DNA of 21,480 nucleotides, taken from the NCBI GenBank assembly GCA_007123695.1, contig SLGN01000420.1, positions 1-21,480 on the forward strand, written 5' to 3'. The position numbers and the translations under genes are program-made. The stretch comes from Verrucomicrobiales bacterium (GTDB lineage: Bacteria; Verrucomicrobiota; Verrucomicrobiia; Verrucomicrobiales; DEV007). The notes below the pieces were generated by a model. That model was not told where the DNA came from and did not search any database. It worked only from the letters and a program-made list of their open reading frames with translations. Positions 7,894 through 16,722 of the stretch are shown in pieces (within the stretch, counting starts at the first letter, position 1; each line of letters begins with the position of its first letter).

Positions 7894-10800
7894 ATGAAGT
7901 CCCCCGTCCCCGCCCCCCTCTTCCGCCTCGCTCTCTCGGTCCTGCTCGCCGCCGCGCCGGTTCTGGCGCAAGACGGTCCCAAGGCGCCCACCGCGTTCGA
8001 AAAGGCGGCCAAGGCCGAGGAGCGGCAGCGCCCCGACAACAGCGGCGACGGCGCGCCCCACGCTCCCGAAGTCGATCCTCCCGCCGCGACGGCGGCAAGA
8101 CCGCAGCGCGCCGACGCTCCCGCCGAGGGCGAGCGCATCGTGCTCGTCGGCAACGGCCTCGCCGAGCGGGACGTCTACTATGGCCGCATCGAAACCGAGC
8201 TGCATCTGCGCTTTCCCGAGAGCGGGCTGGTGCTCCGCAACATGGGGCGGCCCGGAGACACGCCCGGATTCCGCCCCCACCCGGCGCGGGTCTCCCAGTG
8301 GGCCTTTCCGGGCGCGGAGAAATTCCACCCCGACAAGACCATACACAAAGGCAAGGGCTTCTTTCCCACGCCCGACCAGTGGCTCCACCACATCAAGGCC
8401 GACACCGTAGTCGCCTTCTTCGGCTACAACGAGTCCTTCGACGGACCCGAGGGCGTCGCCAACTTCCAGGCCGAGCTCGAGGCCTTCGTCGTGCACACCC
8501 TGGGACGGGCCTACAACGGGAAGGAGGTGCCCCGGCTCGTTCTCGTCTCTCCCATCGCCTACGAAGACCAGAGCGGCTCGCGGGACCTGCCCGACGGGGT
8601 CGGGGAGAACGCCAACCTCGCTCTCTACGCCGCCGCAATGGAGGCGGTCGCCAAGGCGCGCGGGCTGACCTACATCGATCTCTTTTCCCCGACGAAGAAG
8701 CTCTATGCGGAGGGGGGCGCCTACTTCACCACGGGCGGATTCATCCCCACCGAAGATGGCTACGGCCGCATCGCCGAACTGATCGCCGACGGACTCTTCG
8801 GCGAGTCGCCCCGCGTCTCCGCAGCCGATGCCGACCTCGTCCGTGCCGCCGTTCTAGAGAAGGATTGGTTCTGGCGGAACGACTACCACATCCTCAACGG
8901 AGTCCACACCCACGGCCAGCGCTACAACCCCTTCGGCCCCCAGAACTATCCCGACGAGGTCCGCAAATCCCGCGAGATGGCGGCCCTGCGCGACGCGCTC
9001 GTCCACGGGCTCGCGAGCGGCGCGAAGTCCGAACTCGCCGTCGACGACTCGGCGACCCACGCCCTGCCCGAAGTCCTCACCAACTACCAGCCCAGCGCCA
9101 AGACCGGAAACACGGAATACCACTACGGAAACGATGCCCTCGCCTCCCTGACCGTGCCCGAAGGCTACCGGATCGAGCTCTTCGCCTCGGAGAAGGAATT
9201 CCCCAATCTCGCCAACCCGCTTCAACTGTCCTTCGACGACAAAGGCAGGCTCTGGGTCGCGGTCGCCCCCACCTATCCGCACTACCGGCCCGGCGACCCC
9301 ATGCCCGACGACAAGATCCTCATCTACGAGGACACCAACGGCGACGGCCGCGCCGACAAGGAGACCGTCTTCGCCGACGGCCTCCACCTGCCGATCGGAT
9401 TCGAGTTCGCCCCCGAGGGCGTCTATGTCTCGCAGGAGCCCAACCTCGTCCTCCTCCGCGACACCGACGGCGACGACCGGGCCGACTCGGTCGAGATCCT
9501 CCTCGGCGGCTTCTGCACCCACGACACTCACCATGCCATCGGCGCCTTCGCCGGCGATCCTTCGGGCGCCTTCGTCATGTGTGAGGGCGTCTTCTTGCAT
9601 TCCAACATCGAGACGGCCTACGGGCCCGTGCGCGCCGTGGACGGCGGCTTCTACCGCTTCAGCCCCCAGCGCATGCACCTCGAGCGCACCGCCCAGCTCG
9701 CCATTCCGAACCCCTGGGGCGCCCTCTTCGACCGGTGGGGCCAGGATTTCTTCCTCCACACCTCGGGTCCGAGCATGAACTGGATGCTGCCGGTCTCGGT
9801 GCGGCCCACCTACGGGAGCAAGACCGCGTCCACCCCCGACCTCGTTCCCGAGGGGCACAAGGTGCGGCCGACCTCCGGGCTGGAGCTCGTCTCCTCGCGC
9901 CACTTCCCGGACGAAGTCCAGGGCGATCTCATCCTCGCCAACGCGATCGGCTTCCTCGGCATCAAGCAGCACCGCATCGCCGACGAGGGCACCGGCTACG
10001 CGACGGAGTTCCGCCAGGATCTGCTCGTCTCGTCCGACGGCAACTTCCGCCCCGTCGATCTCGAGTTCGCCCCCGACGGCTCGCTCTACGTCCTCGACTG
10101 GCACAACGTCCTCATCGGCCACATGCAGCACAACGCGCGCGATCCGCTGCGCGACCATGTCCACGGCCGCATCTACCGCATCACCTATCCCTCGCGGCCT
10201 CTCGTCGATCCGCCGAAGGTCGCCGGCGCCGACGTCGCCGGGCTGCTCGAAAACCTCAAGCTGCCCGAATACCGGGCCCGCTACCGCAGCCGCCGCGCTC
10301 TCCGCGGCCATGCCGCCGCCGAGGTGCTGCCCGCCGTCGCGAAATGGGTCGCCGCCCTCGACCGGAACCACCCCGACTACGAGCACCGCCGGCTCGAGGC
10401 ACTTTGGACGACCTGGGGAATGAACGCCGTCGACGAGGCGCTGCTGCGCGACGTGCTCGCCTCGCCGGACTTCCGCGCCCGCGCCGCCGCAGTGCGGGTG
10501 CTGCGCTACAACCACCACCGCATCGCGGACCATGCCGCGCTTCTCGAGAGGGCGGCGTCCGACCCCGAGGGACGCGTCCGTCTCGAGGCCCTCGTCGCCG
10601 CTTCGTGGCTGCCCGACAAGGCCGCCGCGAAGAAGGTCGTCGGCATCGCCTCGTCCCTGCCGCTCGACGAATGGAGCAAGAACGCCGCCCAGGCCGCCGC
10701 CGACCGCCTCGCCGGAGTCGTCGCGACCGAATTGACCGAACACCCCGTGCTGCCCGCCCCGGACCATCTTGACGAAGCGGCGAAGAAGCAATATCTCGCC

Positions 10801-11190
10801 GGCCAGGAGATCTATTTCCGCGAGGGCCTCTGCGCCACCTGCCACCAGCCCGACGGCAAGGGGCTCGATCCGGCCTTCCCGCCCATCCACAGCAGCCCCT
10901 GGGTGTCGGGCGACCCCGAGCGGCTCGTCAAGCTGACGCTCTTCGGGCTGATGGGGCCCATCGAGGTGGGCGGCAAGAGATACGACGGGCAGGTTCCGAT
11001 GACGCCCTTCGGCGGCATGCTCCGCGACGAGGAAGTCGCCGACGTCCTCACCTTCGTCCGCAACAGCTTCGGCAACCGGGCCGACCCCGTCACCACCGAG
11101 CAGGTCAAGGCCGTCCGCAAGGCCCAGCCCGACCGGCTGATGCTCTACACCACCGAAGCCCTGCTCGAGGAGCATCCGCTGGAGCGGTGA
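7894..11190 (+). CDS. Secreted SGNH-like / PVC beta-propeller / HEAT / cytochrome c multidomain protein
   Basis: The product has 1098 residues. A signal peptide (1-25, cut after VLA) precedes a low-complexity linker (about 30-78). An SGNH-hydrolase-like module (about 80-300) begins VLVGNGLAER and has FFGYNES (175-181) as its third block. A PVC-type membrane-bound-dehydrogenase-like propeller (about 405-765) starts VPEGYRIELFASE and carries two Ca-loop-like motifs, DTNGDGRAD (480-488) and DTDGDDRAD (523-531). A HEAT-like helical region (about 780-945) leads to a class I cytochrome c domain (about 960-1065) with CATCH (980-984), Met1036 or Met1042 as possible haem ligand, and GMLRDEEVADVLTFVRNSFGN. 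It is probably an extracytoplasmic redox protein; the substrate is unknown. The catalytic serine and the DxxH pair of active SGNH enzymes are not evident. It has a larger relative facing it at 11557-15441. No Shine-Dalgarno sequence precedes the ATG. Confidence 0.9.
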   Translation: MKSPVPAPLFRLALSVLLAAAPVLAQDGPKAPTAFEKAAKAEERQRPDNSGDGAPHAPEVDPPAATAARPQRADAPAEGERIVLVGNGLAERDVYYGRIETELHLRFPESGLVLRNMGRPGDTPGFRPHPARVSQWAFPGAEKFHPDKTIHKGKGFFPTPDQWLHHIKADTVVAFFGYNESFDGPEGVANFQAELEAFVVHTLGRAYNGKEVPRLVLVSPIAYEDQSGSRDLPDGVGENANLALYAAAMEAVAKARGLTYIDLFSPTKKLYAEGGAYFTTGGFIPTEDGYGRIAELIADGLFGESPRVSAADADLVRAAVLEKDWFWRNDYHILNGVHTHGQRYNPFGPQNYPDEVRKSREMAALRDALVHGLASGAKSELAVDDSATHALPEVLTNYQPSAKTGNTEYHYGNDALASLTVPEGYRIELFASEKEFPNLANPLQLSFDDKGRLWVAVAPTYPHYRPGDPMPDDKILIYEDTNGDGRADKETVFADGLHLPIGFEFAPEGVYVSQEPNLVLLRDTDGDDRADSVEILLGGFCTHDTHHAIGAFAGDPSGAFVMCEGVFLHSNIETAYGPVRAVDGGFYRFSPQRMHLERTAQLAIPNPWGALFDRWGQDFFLHTSGPSMNWMLPVSVRPTYGSKTASTPDLVPEGHKVRPTSGLELVSSRHFPDEVQGDLILANAIGFLGIKQHRIADEGTGYATEFRQDLLVSSDGNFRPVDLEFAPDGSLYVLDWHNVLIGHMQHNARDPLRDHVHGRIYRITYPSRPLVDPPKVAGADVAGLLENLKLPEYRARYRSRRALRGHAAAEVLPAVAKWVAALDRNHPDYEHRRLEALWTTWGMNAVDEALLRDVLASPDFRARAAAVRVLRYNHHRIADHAALLERAASDPEGRVRLEALVAASWLPDKAAAKKVVGIASSLPLDEWSKNAAQAAADRLAGVVATELTEHPVLPAPDHLDEAAKKQYLAGQEIYFREGLCATCHQPDGKGLDPAFPPIHSSPWVSGDPERLVKLTLFGLMGPIEVGGKRYDGQVPMTPFGGMLRDEEVADVLTFVRNSFGNRADPVTTEQVKAVRKAQPDRLMLYTTEALLEEHPLER

Positions 11191-11556
11191 AGGACTCGTA
11201 TCCCGTCGCCGCGGCGATTGCCGCGAGTTTCATGGGCGGGGTTGCCCGCATCAGCTTTCCGGCTCTCACCATCCGCCATTGCGTCGGGTGGTCGAGAGGG
11301 AGCTCGCCGGTCAGTCCGTCAGGCAGGGCGAGTTCCGAGGCATCCCCTTCATGCGGGACGAATCCGCGGGACGCCCGCCCGCTACCCTGAGGAACGGGCG
11401 GGGCGCACCCGGTTCTTCCGGGCCGGGGTCGGGGTCGGGCCCGCTACCGGGCCGGTCGGAAGCCGCTGTTTCGCCTTTCTATTGGATCCATTCGGAACTC
11501 ATCAAGGGCTCCGGCAAGCGAAAGGACCGCAGGCTGAGGGATCAATAAAGCCCCCC
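11191..11556. other. GC-rich convergent intergenic gap with short hairpins
   Basis: The two multidomain cytochrome genes converge on this 366-bp stretch. Open frames here are short and have neither family motifs nor a plausible start signal, so I call no gene. Two GC-rich hairpins lie close together: CCCGG-ttctt-CCGGG (11408-11422) and GGCCCG-ctac-CGGGCC (11438-11453). A third inverted repeat, TGAGGG (11535-11540) with CCCTCA (11554-11559), spans the stop codon of the minus-strand gene. None has a T tract. They may end transcription from either side. Confidence 0.5.
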
Positions 11557-14500
11557 TCACTCCCCCAACCCCATCAGGTAGCGCACCAGATGGGCCAACT
11601 GCCGCTCGTCCATGCCCGCCGTCAGGCCGTCGGGCATCACGGTGCCACCTGATTGGATCCGCAGTGCGTCGGCCTTGGCGACCGTCCGCACCTCGCCGGT
11701 CGCGAGATCGCGGATGGCGACCGCCTCCGCCGTCTCGGTCTGCTTGAAGCCGGTCACGACGCTGCCGTCCTTCAAGGTCGCGGTGACGGCTTCGTAGCCT
11801 TCCTTCACGTTCAGGGCGGGCCAGACGACTTCGGTGACGATGAGTTCGGGCGGCAGGCCCCGGCTGATGGCGCTGAGGTCGGGTCCGATCTTGCTTTGCG
11901 GGCTGCCGGGAGGGGCGCCGGGGAGATGGCAGGCGATGCAGCCGGCGGTTTCGTAGACTTTCTTGCCCTCGGCGGGGTCACCGAAGCTGCGGGCGTCGCG
12001 CACGACCTTGGCGACATACTCCTTGGTGTAGGGCGGCAGGGCGGGGTTGAGTCCGGCGAGCTCCATGAGGGGGCGGGAAAGCTCGGGCTCGGCGCGGCCG
12101 ATTTGGTTGAGGGCCTGGAGGGCGTGCTTGGCGGCGGCGGGGGAAAGGGCCTCGGGCTGGGCCAAGGCGCGGGCGAGCCCTTCGCGACCCTCGGTCTTGG
12201 CGAGGAGGGCGGAGAGGAGCGGCGCGGCGGCGTCCGGATCGTCGGCGGCGCGGAGGCGCTCGAGCTGGCGGGCTACGGCGGCGTCGGGATCGAGAACGAG
12301 GAGAGCCTCGAAAGCGGGGCGGCGCAAGGGCGACCCCTCGTCGAAGGCCAGTTCGCGGACGCGCTCGGTGTAGGCGGCGGCTTTCCAAAGTCCTGACAAA
12401 CGCACCGCCTGTCGTCGCACCGCCGGATCGGCGCTGGCCCAGAGCGGCTCGAGGAGGGCGGCGGCATCGGTGCCGGGCACGGTCTGGACGGCGGCGAGCA
12501 GTTCGGGCCGGTCGAGGCCGCGCTCGAGGAGGAGCGGCAGATCCTCGGCGGTCGCCGACTTCGCGAGGGCCTTGAGCCAGACGAGCTGGCGCTCGGGGGC
12601 GTCGGCAAAACGCCCGACCTGCTGGCGGATGACGTCGCGGACGCCGCCGGAGGCGGCGCTGGGGTGGTAGTTGATCGCGGCACCGCTGAGATTTCGGAGA
12701 TCGTCGGGGTTGTTCTCGACCCAACTGTTCTCCAAGGCGAAGAGGAGATGCTCGTCCTTTTCGAACTGAAAGCCGCCCTCCACGAGCGGCGGGGCCCAGA
12801 GGTGGTGGGTCGCGTGCAGGGTCTTGGTGAGGGCGTGGCGGTGGTAGTCGTTGAAGTCGTGATCGAGGGCGCGGGCGGCGACAAGGGCGGCGCGGGAATC
12901 GGCGACGTAGCTGCACGCCACGATGGCCTCGAGGCGGACGAGGGGATCGGGATCGGCGATTTGGGTGTCGAGCCATGTCAGGGCCTCGTCGGCGGCGATG
13001 CGTCCGTCGCGGGCCCAGGTCGAGAGGGTGCGGGTGGCGTAGGCGCGGACGCGGGGATCGGAGGACCGGATCAGTTCCTCGAGCAAATCGGGACGCGGAG
13101 CCTCGTGGGCTTCGTAAAGGGAGAGGGCATGAAGGCGACGGGTTTCGTCTGTTTGCTCGTTGGGCTTCAGGCCCGCAACCCACGCGTCGAGAGCGGCGAC
13201 GACCTCCGCGCTGTCCTTCTCGAAAAGCAGCCGCTTGGCCTGGTAGGCGGCCCAGCGCTCGGGGCTGTCGACTTCCTCGAGCAGATCCAACAGGGTTGCC
13301 TCGGCGAGCAAAGAGGGTTGGGTCAGGGGCCGCCCCTTCGCCGTGACGCGCCAGATGCGACCGTGCTCCTTGTCGCGGTCGGGGTGGCGGTAGCTGGCCT
13401 GGTAGTGGCCGATGATGGGGTTGTACCAATCCGCGACGTAGAGCGCGCCGTCGGGTCCCATGCGCACCTCGATGGGGCGGAAGACGGAGCTGGTCGTCTC
13501 GATGAGGTTGGGAAGCAGCTCGGTGGAGAAGAGTCCGGTCGCGGCGTCGTAGTCGAGGCGATGCTGCTCGAGGGTGTTGCCGTAGTAGCCGCCGATGACG
13601 ATGCGGCCCTGCATTTCCTCGGGGAAATGGCTGCTCTCGAGGATTTCCATGCCGACCTGCTTGATGGGGGCGAGGCAGAGGTTGAGGGCGCGGGCATCGA
13701 CGGCGAGGTCCGAGCGGACGAGGCCGGGTGTGCTGTAGTAGGCGCCGATGTTGGCCCCGCTCTTGTGGAAGGGCTGGCCGTAGCGGGTCGTGACGACGCC
13801 CCAGCAGTTCGCCCCGGCCGAGGACCAGTGGAAGAAGGAGTCGAGATGCCCCGTGCGCGGACGCCAGCGCCACACTCCGGCGCGGTTCAGCATCTCGACG
13901 CCGTAGGGGGTTTCGACGCGCGAGTAGATGTGGTGGCCCTGGGTGAACCACAATTCGCCGCCGAAGCCCCAGTTGAGGCAGTTGATCATCTGGTGCGAGT
14001 CGGCCGTGCCGAAGCCGCCGAGGACGATGCGCCGCTCGTCGGCCCGTCCGTCGCCGTCGCTGTCCCGGAAGTGGAGCAGCTCGGTGCCGTGGGCGACGTA
14101 GAGACCACCGTCGCCGAGCTCGATGCCGCTGGGCATGAAGAGGCCGTCGACGAATTTGTGGAAGGTGTCGGCCTGCCCGTCGCCGTCCGTGTCCTCGCAG
14201 ACGAGGACGTAGTCGTCGGCCCGTTCCCCGGGCTTGATCTGGGGATAGCTGGGGGTGCAGGCGACCCAGAGGCGGCCGCGCTCGTCCCAACGCATCTGGA
14301 CGGGATTGACGACGCCGTCGGCCTCGGAGGCGAAGAGGTTCACCGCGAAACCTTCGTGGATCTCGAAGGTGGCGAGCTGCTCCTCGGGCGAGAGCGGCGC
14401 GGAGCTCGGCGCCTCGACGGGGATGGAGGATGTCGCGGCGATGGCCTCGGTCGGCTCGCCCGCGAGGGCAGCGCGGACGTTGGCCTCGGCCCGCGCGAGG

Positions 14501-15441
14501 AGGGGGAGAAAGTCTCGCATTTCCTCGGGGAAGAGGCGCTTTTCCTGGTCCCGCCAGTCGCGGGAGTAGGGCACGTGGGTGCGGTCGCCCGTGAGAAAGG
14601 CCCAGTTCATCGGACGCCAGTAGTCGAACCAGAGCCGCTCGAGCTCGGTTAGCTCGCGAAGAACGGCCTCGCGCCGATCGCCCGCGAGGCCATCCCAAAA
14701 CGCGGAATCGAGCCCGAGGGCGGTCGCGATGTGGTCGGCGACGAGAACGTGGCCGGCCTCGTTGAGATGCCAGCCATCGTCGGTCAGGATCGTGTCCGGG
14801 GCCTCGAGGCCGCTGAGATCGACGAAGGTCGCCCCTAGCTCCGAGGCGAGCCGGCCGACCTCGGCCGCGTAGGCGGCGACGTCCGCGTTGTGCCGGGTCA
14901 GGTCGGGCCAATGCGGCCGCGAGGTCTTTTCGAAAGGCATCGGCGAGACGAGGACGAGGCGGCGGCCCTGGTCGCCCAGCTCCTCGGCCAGCCTCCGGTA
15001 GGCTGCGGCGAAGGCGGGAAGTCCCTCGGTTCCGTCGAGGCATTCCATCTGCCCGAACTGGGCGATCACCACCGTCGCCCCCGCTTCGGAAAGTTGCTCG
15101 CGCCAGTCGCGCTGCTGCCGCCAGCTCGTCGATCCGGTCCGCTCCTGGATGCGCCGCTCCGCCTCGCGGCGTTGGCCGTCGAGCTTTTCGACATCGCCTC
15201 TGTCGCGCCATTGCTCAAAGACGGTGTCGCCTTCCCAGCCGAAGTTGCGGACCGCAAGTTCGCCCTCGGGAAAGGCGGCCACGAGCTGACCTTGCAGCCA
15301 GGGGAAGAAGCGGGTGCGCTCGATGTTCGCCCCCCCGACCAGCGCCACGGTGTCGTCGGGTTTCAGAAGTGGCTCGCCGAAAGCCGGTGCGGCGAAGGAC
15401 AGCATCAGGAAAGGGACGACGGAAGAAAGAGAGCGGAACAT
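11557..15441 (-). CDS. Secreted SGNH-like / PVC beta-propeller / HEAT / haem-binding multidomain protein (larger relative)
   Basis: The product has 1294 residues from the ATG at 15441, chosen because MFRSLSSVVPFLMLSFAAPA is a clear signal peptide. An upstream in-frame ATG (15606) would add a 55-residue non-secretory leader and nearly reach the divergent gene. An SGNH-like module (about 28-245) has VALVGGANIERTR, VVIAQFGQMECLDG (124-137) and an intact D-G-W-H pair (222-225). The propeller (about 352-700) has DTDGDGQAD (417-425) and DSDGDGRAD (460-468) and ends GPDGALYVADWYNPIIGHYQ (662-681). Long HEAT-like repeats cover about 720-1130. The C-terminal PVC haem-binding domain (about 1150-1294) has CIACH (1168-1172), a likely Met ligand (VMPDGL, Met1269) and YLMGLGE at the end. 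This layout matches the 7894-11190 protein, but the haem domain is of another subtype (TIGR02603-like). The predicted location is periplasmic or outer-surface; the redox substrate is unknown. Confidence 0.9.
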   Translation of the reverse strand: MFRSLSSVVPFLMLSFAAPAFGEPLLKPDDTVALVGGANIERTRFFPWLQGQLVAAFPEGELAVRNFGWEGDTVFEQWRDRGDVEKLDGQRREAERRIQERTGSTSWRQQRDWREQLSEAGATVVIAQFGQMECLDGTEGLPAFAAAYRRLAEELGDQGRRLVLVSPMPFEKTSRPHWPDLTRHNADVAAYAAEVGRLASELGATFVDLSGLEAPDTILTDDGWHLNEAGHVLVADHIATALGLDSAFWDGLAGDRREAVLRELTELERLWFDYWRPMNWAFLTGDRTHVPYSRDWRDQEKRLFPEEMRDFLPLLARAEANVRAALAGEPTEAIAATSSIPVEAPSSAPLSPEEQLATFEIHEGFAVNLFASEADGVVNPVQMRWDERGRLWVACTPSYPQIKPGERADDYVLVCEDTDGDGQADTFHKFVDGLFMPSGIELGDGGLYVAHGTELLHFRDSDGDGRADERRIVLGGFGTADSHQMINCLNWGFGGELWFTQGHHIYSRVETPYGVEMLNRAGVWRWRPRTGHLDSFFHWSSAGANCWGVVTTRYGQPFHKSGANIGAYYSTPGLVRSDLAVDARALNLCLAPIKQVGMEILESSHFPEEMQGRIVIGGYYGNTLEQHRLDYDAATGLFSTELLPNLIETTSSVFRPIEVRMGPDGALYVADWYNPIIGHYQASYRHPDRDKEHGRIWRVTAKGRPLTQPSLLAEATLLDLLEEVDSPERWAAYQAKRLLFEKDSAEVVAALDAWVAGLKPNEQTDETRRLHALSLYEAHEAPRPDLLEELIRSSDPRVRAYATRTLSTWARDGRIAADEALTWLDTQIADPDPLVRLEAIVACSYVADSRAALVAARALDHDFNDYHRHALTKTLHATHHLWAPPLVEGGFQFEKDEHLLFALENSWVENNPDDLRNLSGAAINYHPSAASGGVRDVIRQQVGRFADAPERQLVWLKALAKSATAEDLPLLLERGLDRPELLAAVQTVPGTDAAALLEPLWASADPAVRRQAVRLSGLWKAAAYTERVRELAFDEGSPLRRPAFEALLVLDPDAAVARQLERLRAADDPDAAAPLLSALLAKTEGREGLARALAQPEALSPAAAKHALQALNQIGRAEPELSRPLMELAGLNPALPPYTKEYVAKVVRDARSFGDPAEGKKVYETAGCIACHLPGAPPGSPQSKIGPDLSAISRGLPPELIVTEVVWPALNVKEGYEAVTATLKDGSVVTGFKQTETAEAVAIRDLATGEVRTVAKADALRIQSGGTVMPDGLTAGMDERQLAHLVRYLMGLGE

Positions 15442-15630
15442 GGCGAATTCGGACGTGCGGAGCGGAGACGGAGTCCGTTTGGACAAAGGGGGGTAAGATG
15501 CATCCGGAAGCTCCCCCGGTCGCGGAGTTTCCACCCGCGGAAAAGCGCTACATCCTGTCCTTGGCGCGAATGCGCTGAGAAGAGCCGTTCCCAAAAGTGT
15601 ATGCACTCTCTACCTTGTACACTCCGAATC
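15442..15630. promoter_or_regulatory. Divergent regulatory region with AGTGTA-N16-TACACT inverted repeat
   Basis: The 189-bp gap separates the divergent starts at 15441 (minus) and 15631 (plus). AGTGTA (15596-15601) and TACACT (15618-15623) form a perfect inverted repeat with a 16-bp spacer. It ends 7 bp before the plus-strand ATG, a possible operator position. I could not assign a well-spaced -35/-10 pair for either gene. The repeat is short enough to be chance. Confidence 0.35.
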
Positions 15631-16659
15631 ATGAAACTGCGCCTCCGCTCTCTCCCCCCCCTGCTTCTGCCCGCCGTCCTTGCATTGCTCGCCGGGATCG
15701 TCCAGGCAGATCCGAACAAGCCGACGCAAGGCGTCAAGCTCACCGAGATGGAAGACCGGCTCCGCATCGAGCTCAACGGGGAGCACTTCACCGACTACAT
15801 CATCCAGGGCGAAGAGCGCTACTTTCCCCTTTTCTACCCGGTGCTCGCCCCCGGCCAGGTGCCGATGACGCGCCGCTATCCCCTCGAGATCGTCGAGGGC
15901 GAGGACACCGACCACCCCCACCACCAGTCCCTCTGGTTCGCGCACACCGACATCAACGGCCACAGCTTCTGGGCGGTGCGCGAATACAGCGGGCGCAAGC
16001 CCGGCAAGCAGATCCACCGGCGCTTCGTCTCCATCGAAAGCGGCGAGTCCGAGGGCGGTTTCGTCTCCGAGAACGACTACGTCGCCGCGGACGGCACCCT
16101 CGTCCTCAGTGACGAGCGCACCGTCCGCTTCGAAGCGCCCGCCGACGCCATGGCCCCGCGCATCCTCGACATCGCCATCACCTTCCACGCTTCGAACGGG
16201 CGCGTCGTCTTCGGCGACCAGAAGGACGCCGGCATGGCCATCCGCGTGGCCTCCGACTTGCAGGTCGAGCATCGCGGCGGCACCGGCAAGAGCGACCTCG
16301 CCCCGGCCGCGGGACGTCTCCTCAACAGCGAGGGGATCGAGGGCAAGGAGACTTGGGGCAAGCGGGCCCGCTGGGTCGGTGCCTACGGCGAAGTCGGCGG
16401 AGAACCCGCCGGCGTCGCGATCTTCGACCATCCCTCGAACCCTCGCCATCCCTCGCACTGGCATTCCCGCACCTACGGACTCGTCACCGCGAACGTCTTC
16501 GGCAAGCGCCACTTCGAGGGCCTCGACGATCCCAAGGCGGGTGAACTCGTGCTCGAACCCGGCGAGAAAGTGAGCTTCCGCTGGCGCTTCGTCTTCCACC
16601 GCGACGACCCCGCCAAGGCCGACGTGGAGTCGCTCTACCGCGCCTTCGCGGCGGAGTGA
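15631..16659 (+). CDS. Secreted DUF6807 family protein (PF14100, formerly misnamed PmoA)
   Basis: The product has 342 residues. The signal peptide MKLRLRSLPPLLLPAVLALL ends near IVQA (26), which fixes the start at the ATG of 15631. Diagnostic stretches are EEYF-like ERYFPLFYPVLAPG (62-75), MTRRYPLEIVEGEDTDHPHH (79-98) with QSLWFAHTDING (99-110), ARWVGAYGEVGG (246-257), and FDHPSNPRHPSHWHSRTYGL (265-284). The His-rich segments DHPHH and HPSHWHSR are the family hallmark. They suggest a metal or sugar site in a predicted beta-sandwich, but no activity is established. The old name 'methane oxygenase PmoA' is misleading, as there is no relation to particulate methane monooxygenase. In PVC genomes this family lies among sugar-metabolism genes. 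Here it is divergent from a secreted haem protein gene and may share its control. The stop is 63 bp from that of the convergent DUF2325 gene. Confidence 0.85.
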   Translation: MKLRLRSLPPLLLPAVLALLAGIVQADPNKPTQGVKLTEMEDRLRIELNGEHFTDYIIQGEERYFPLFYPVLAPGQVPMTRRYPLEIVEGEDTDHPHHQSLWFAHTDINGHSFWAVREYSGRKPGKQIHRRFVSIESGESEGGFVSENDYVAADGTLVLSDERTVRFEAPADAMAPRILDIAITFHASNGRVVFGDQKDAGMAIRVASDLQVEHRGGTGKSDLAPAAGRLLNSEGIEGKETWGKRARWVGAYGEVGGEPAGVAIFDHPSNPRHPSHWHSRTYGLVTANVFGKRHFEGLDDPKAGELVLEPGEKVSFRWRFVFHRDDPAKADVESLYRAFAAE

Positions 16660-16722
16660 GCGGATTTTCCCGAGGCTGAGGTGAACTCAAGCGCGGAAAA
16701 GCCGGGCGCGGGCGCCGCCGCC

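Noticed and set aside
8854..11175. Antisense open frame of 773 codons under the first cytochrome fusion
   Set aside because: No motif, biased composition, and fully inside a gene with signal peptide and CXXCH on the other strand.
11187..11390. Small plus-strand frame overlapping the stop of the first cytochrome fusion (GTG in GTGAAG)
   Set aside because: 67 codons with no motif in a GC-rich gap with hairpins; composition unlike a conserved small protein.
12664..14652. Plus-strand open frame of 662 codons opposite the second cytochrome fusion
   Set aside because: Shadow of the minus-strand propeller and HEAT region; no start signal or domain.
15442..15606. Upstream ATG start (15606) for the larger cytochrome fusion
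   Set aside because: The 55 added residues precede a clear signal peptide and would place it internally, which does not fit secretion.
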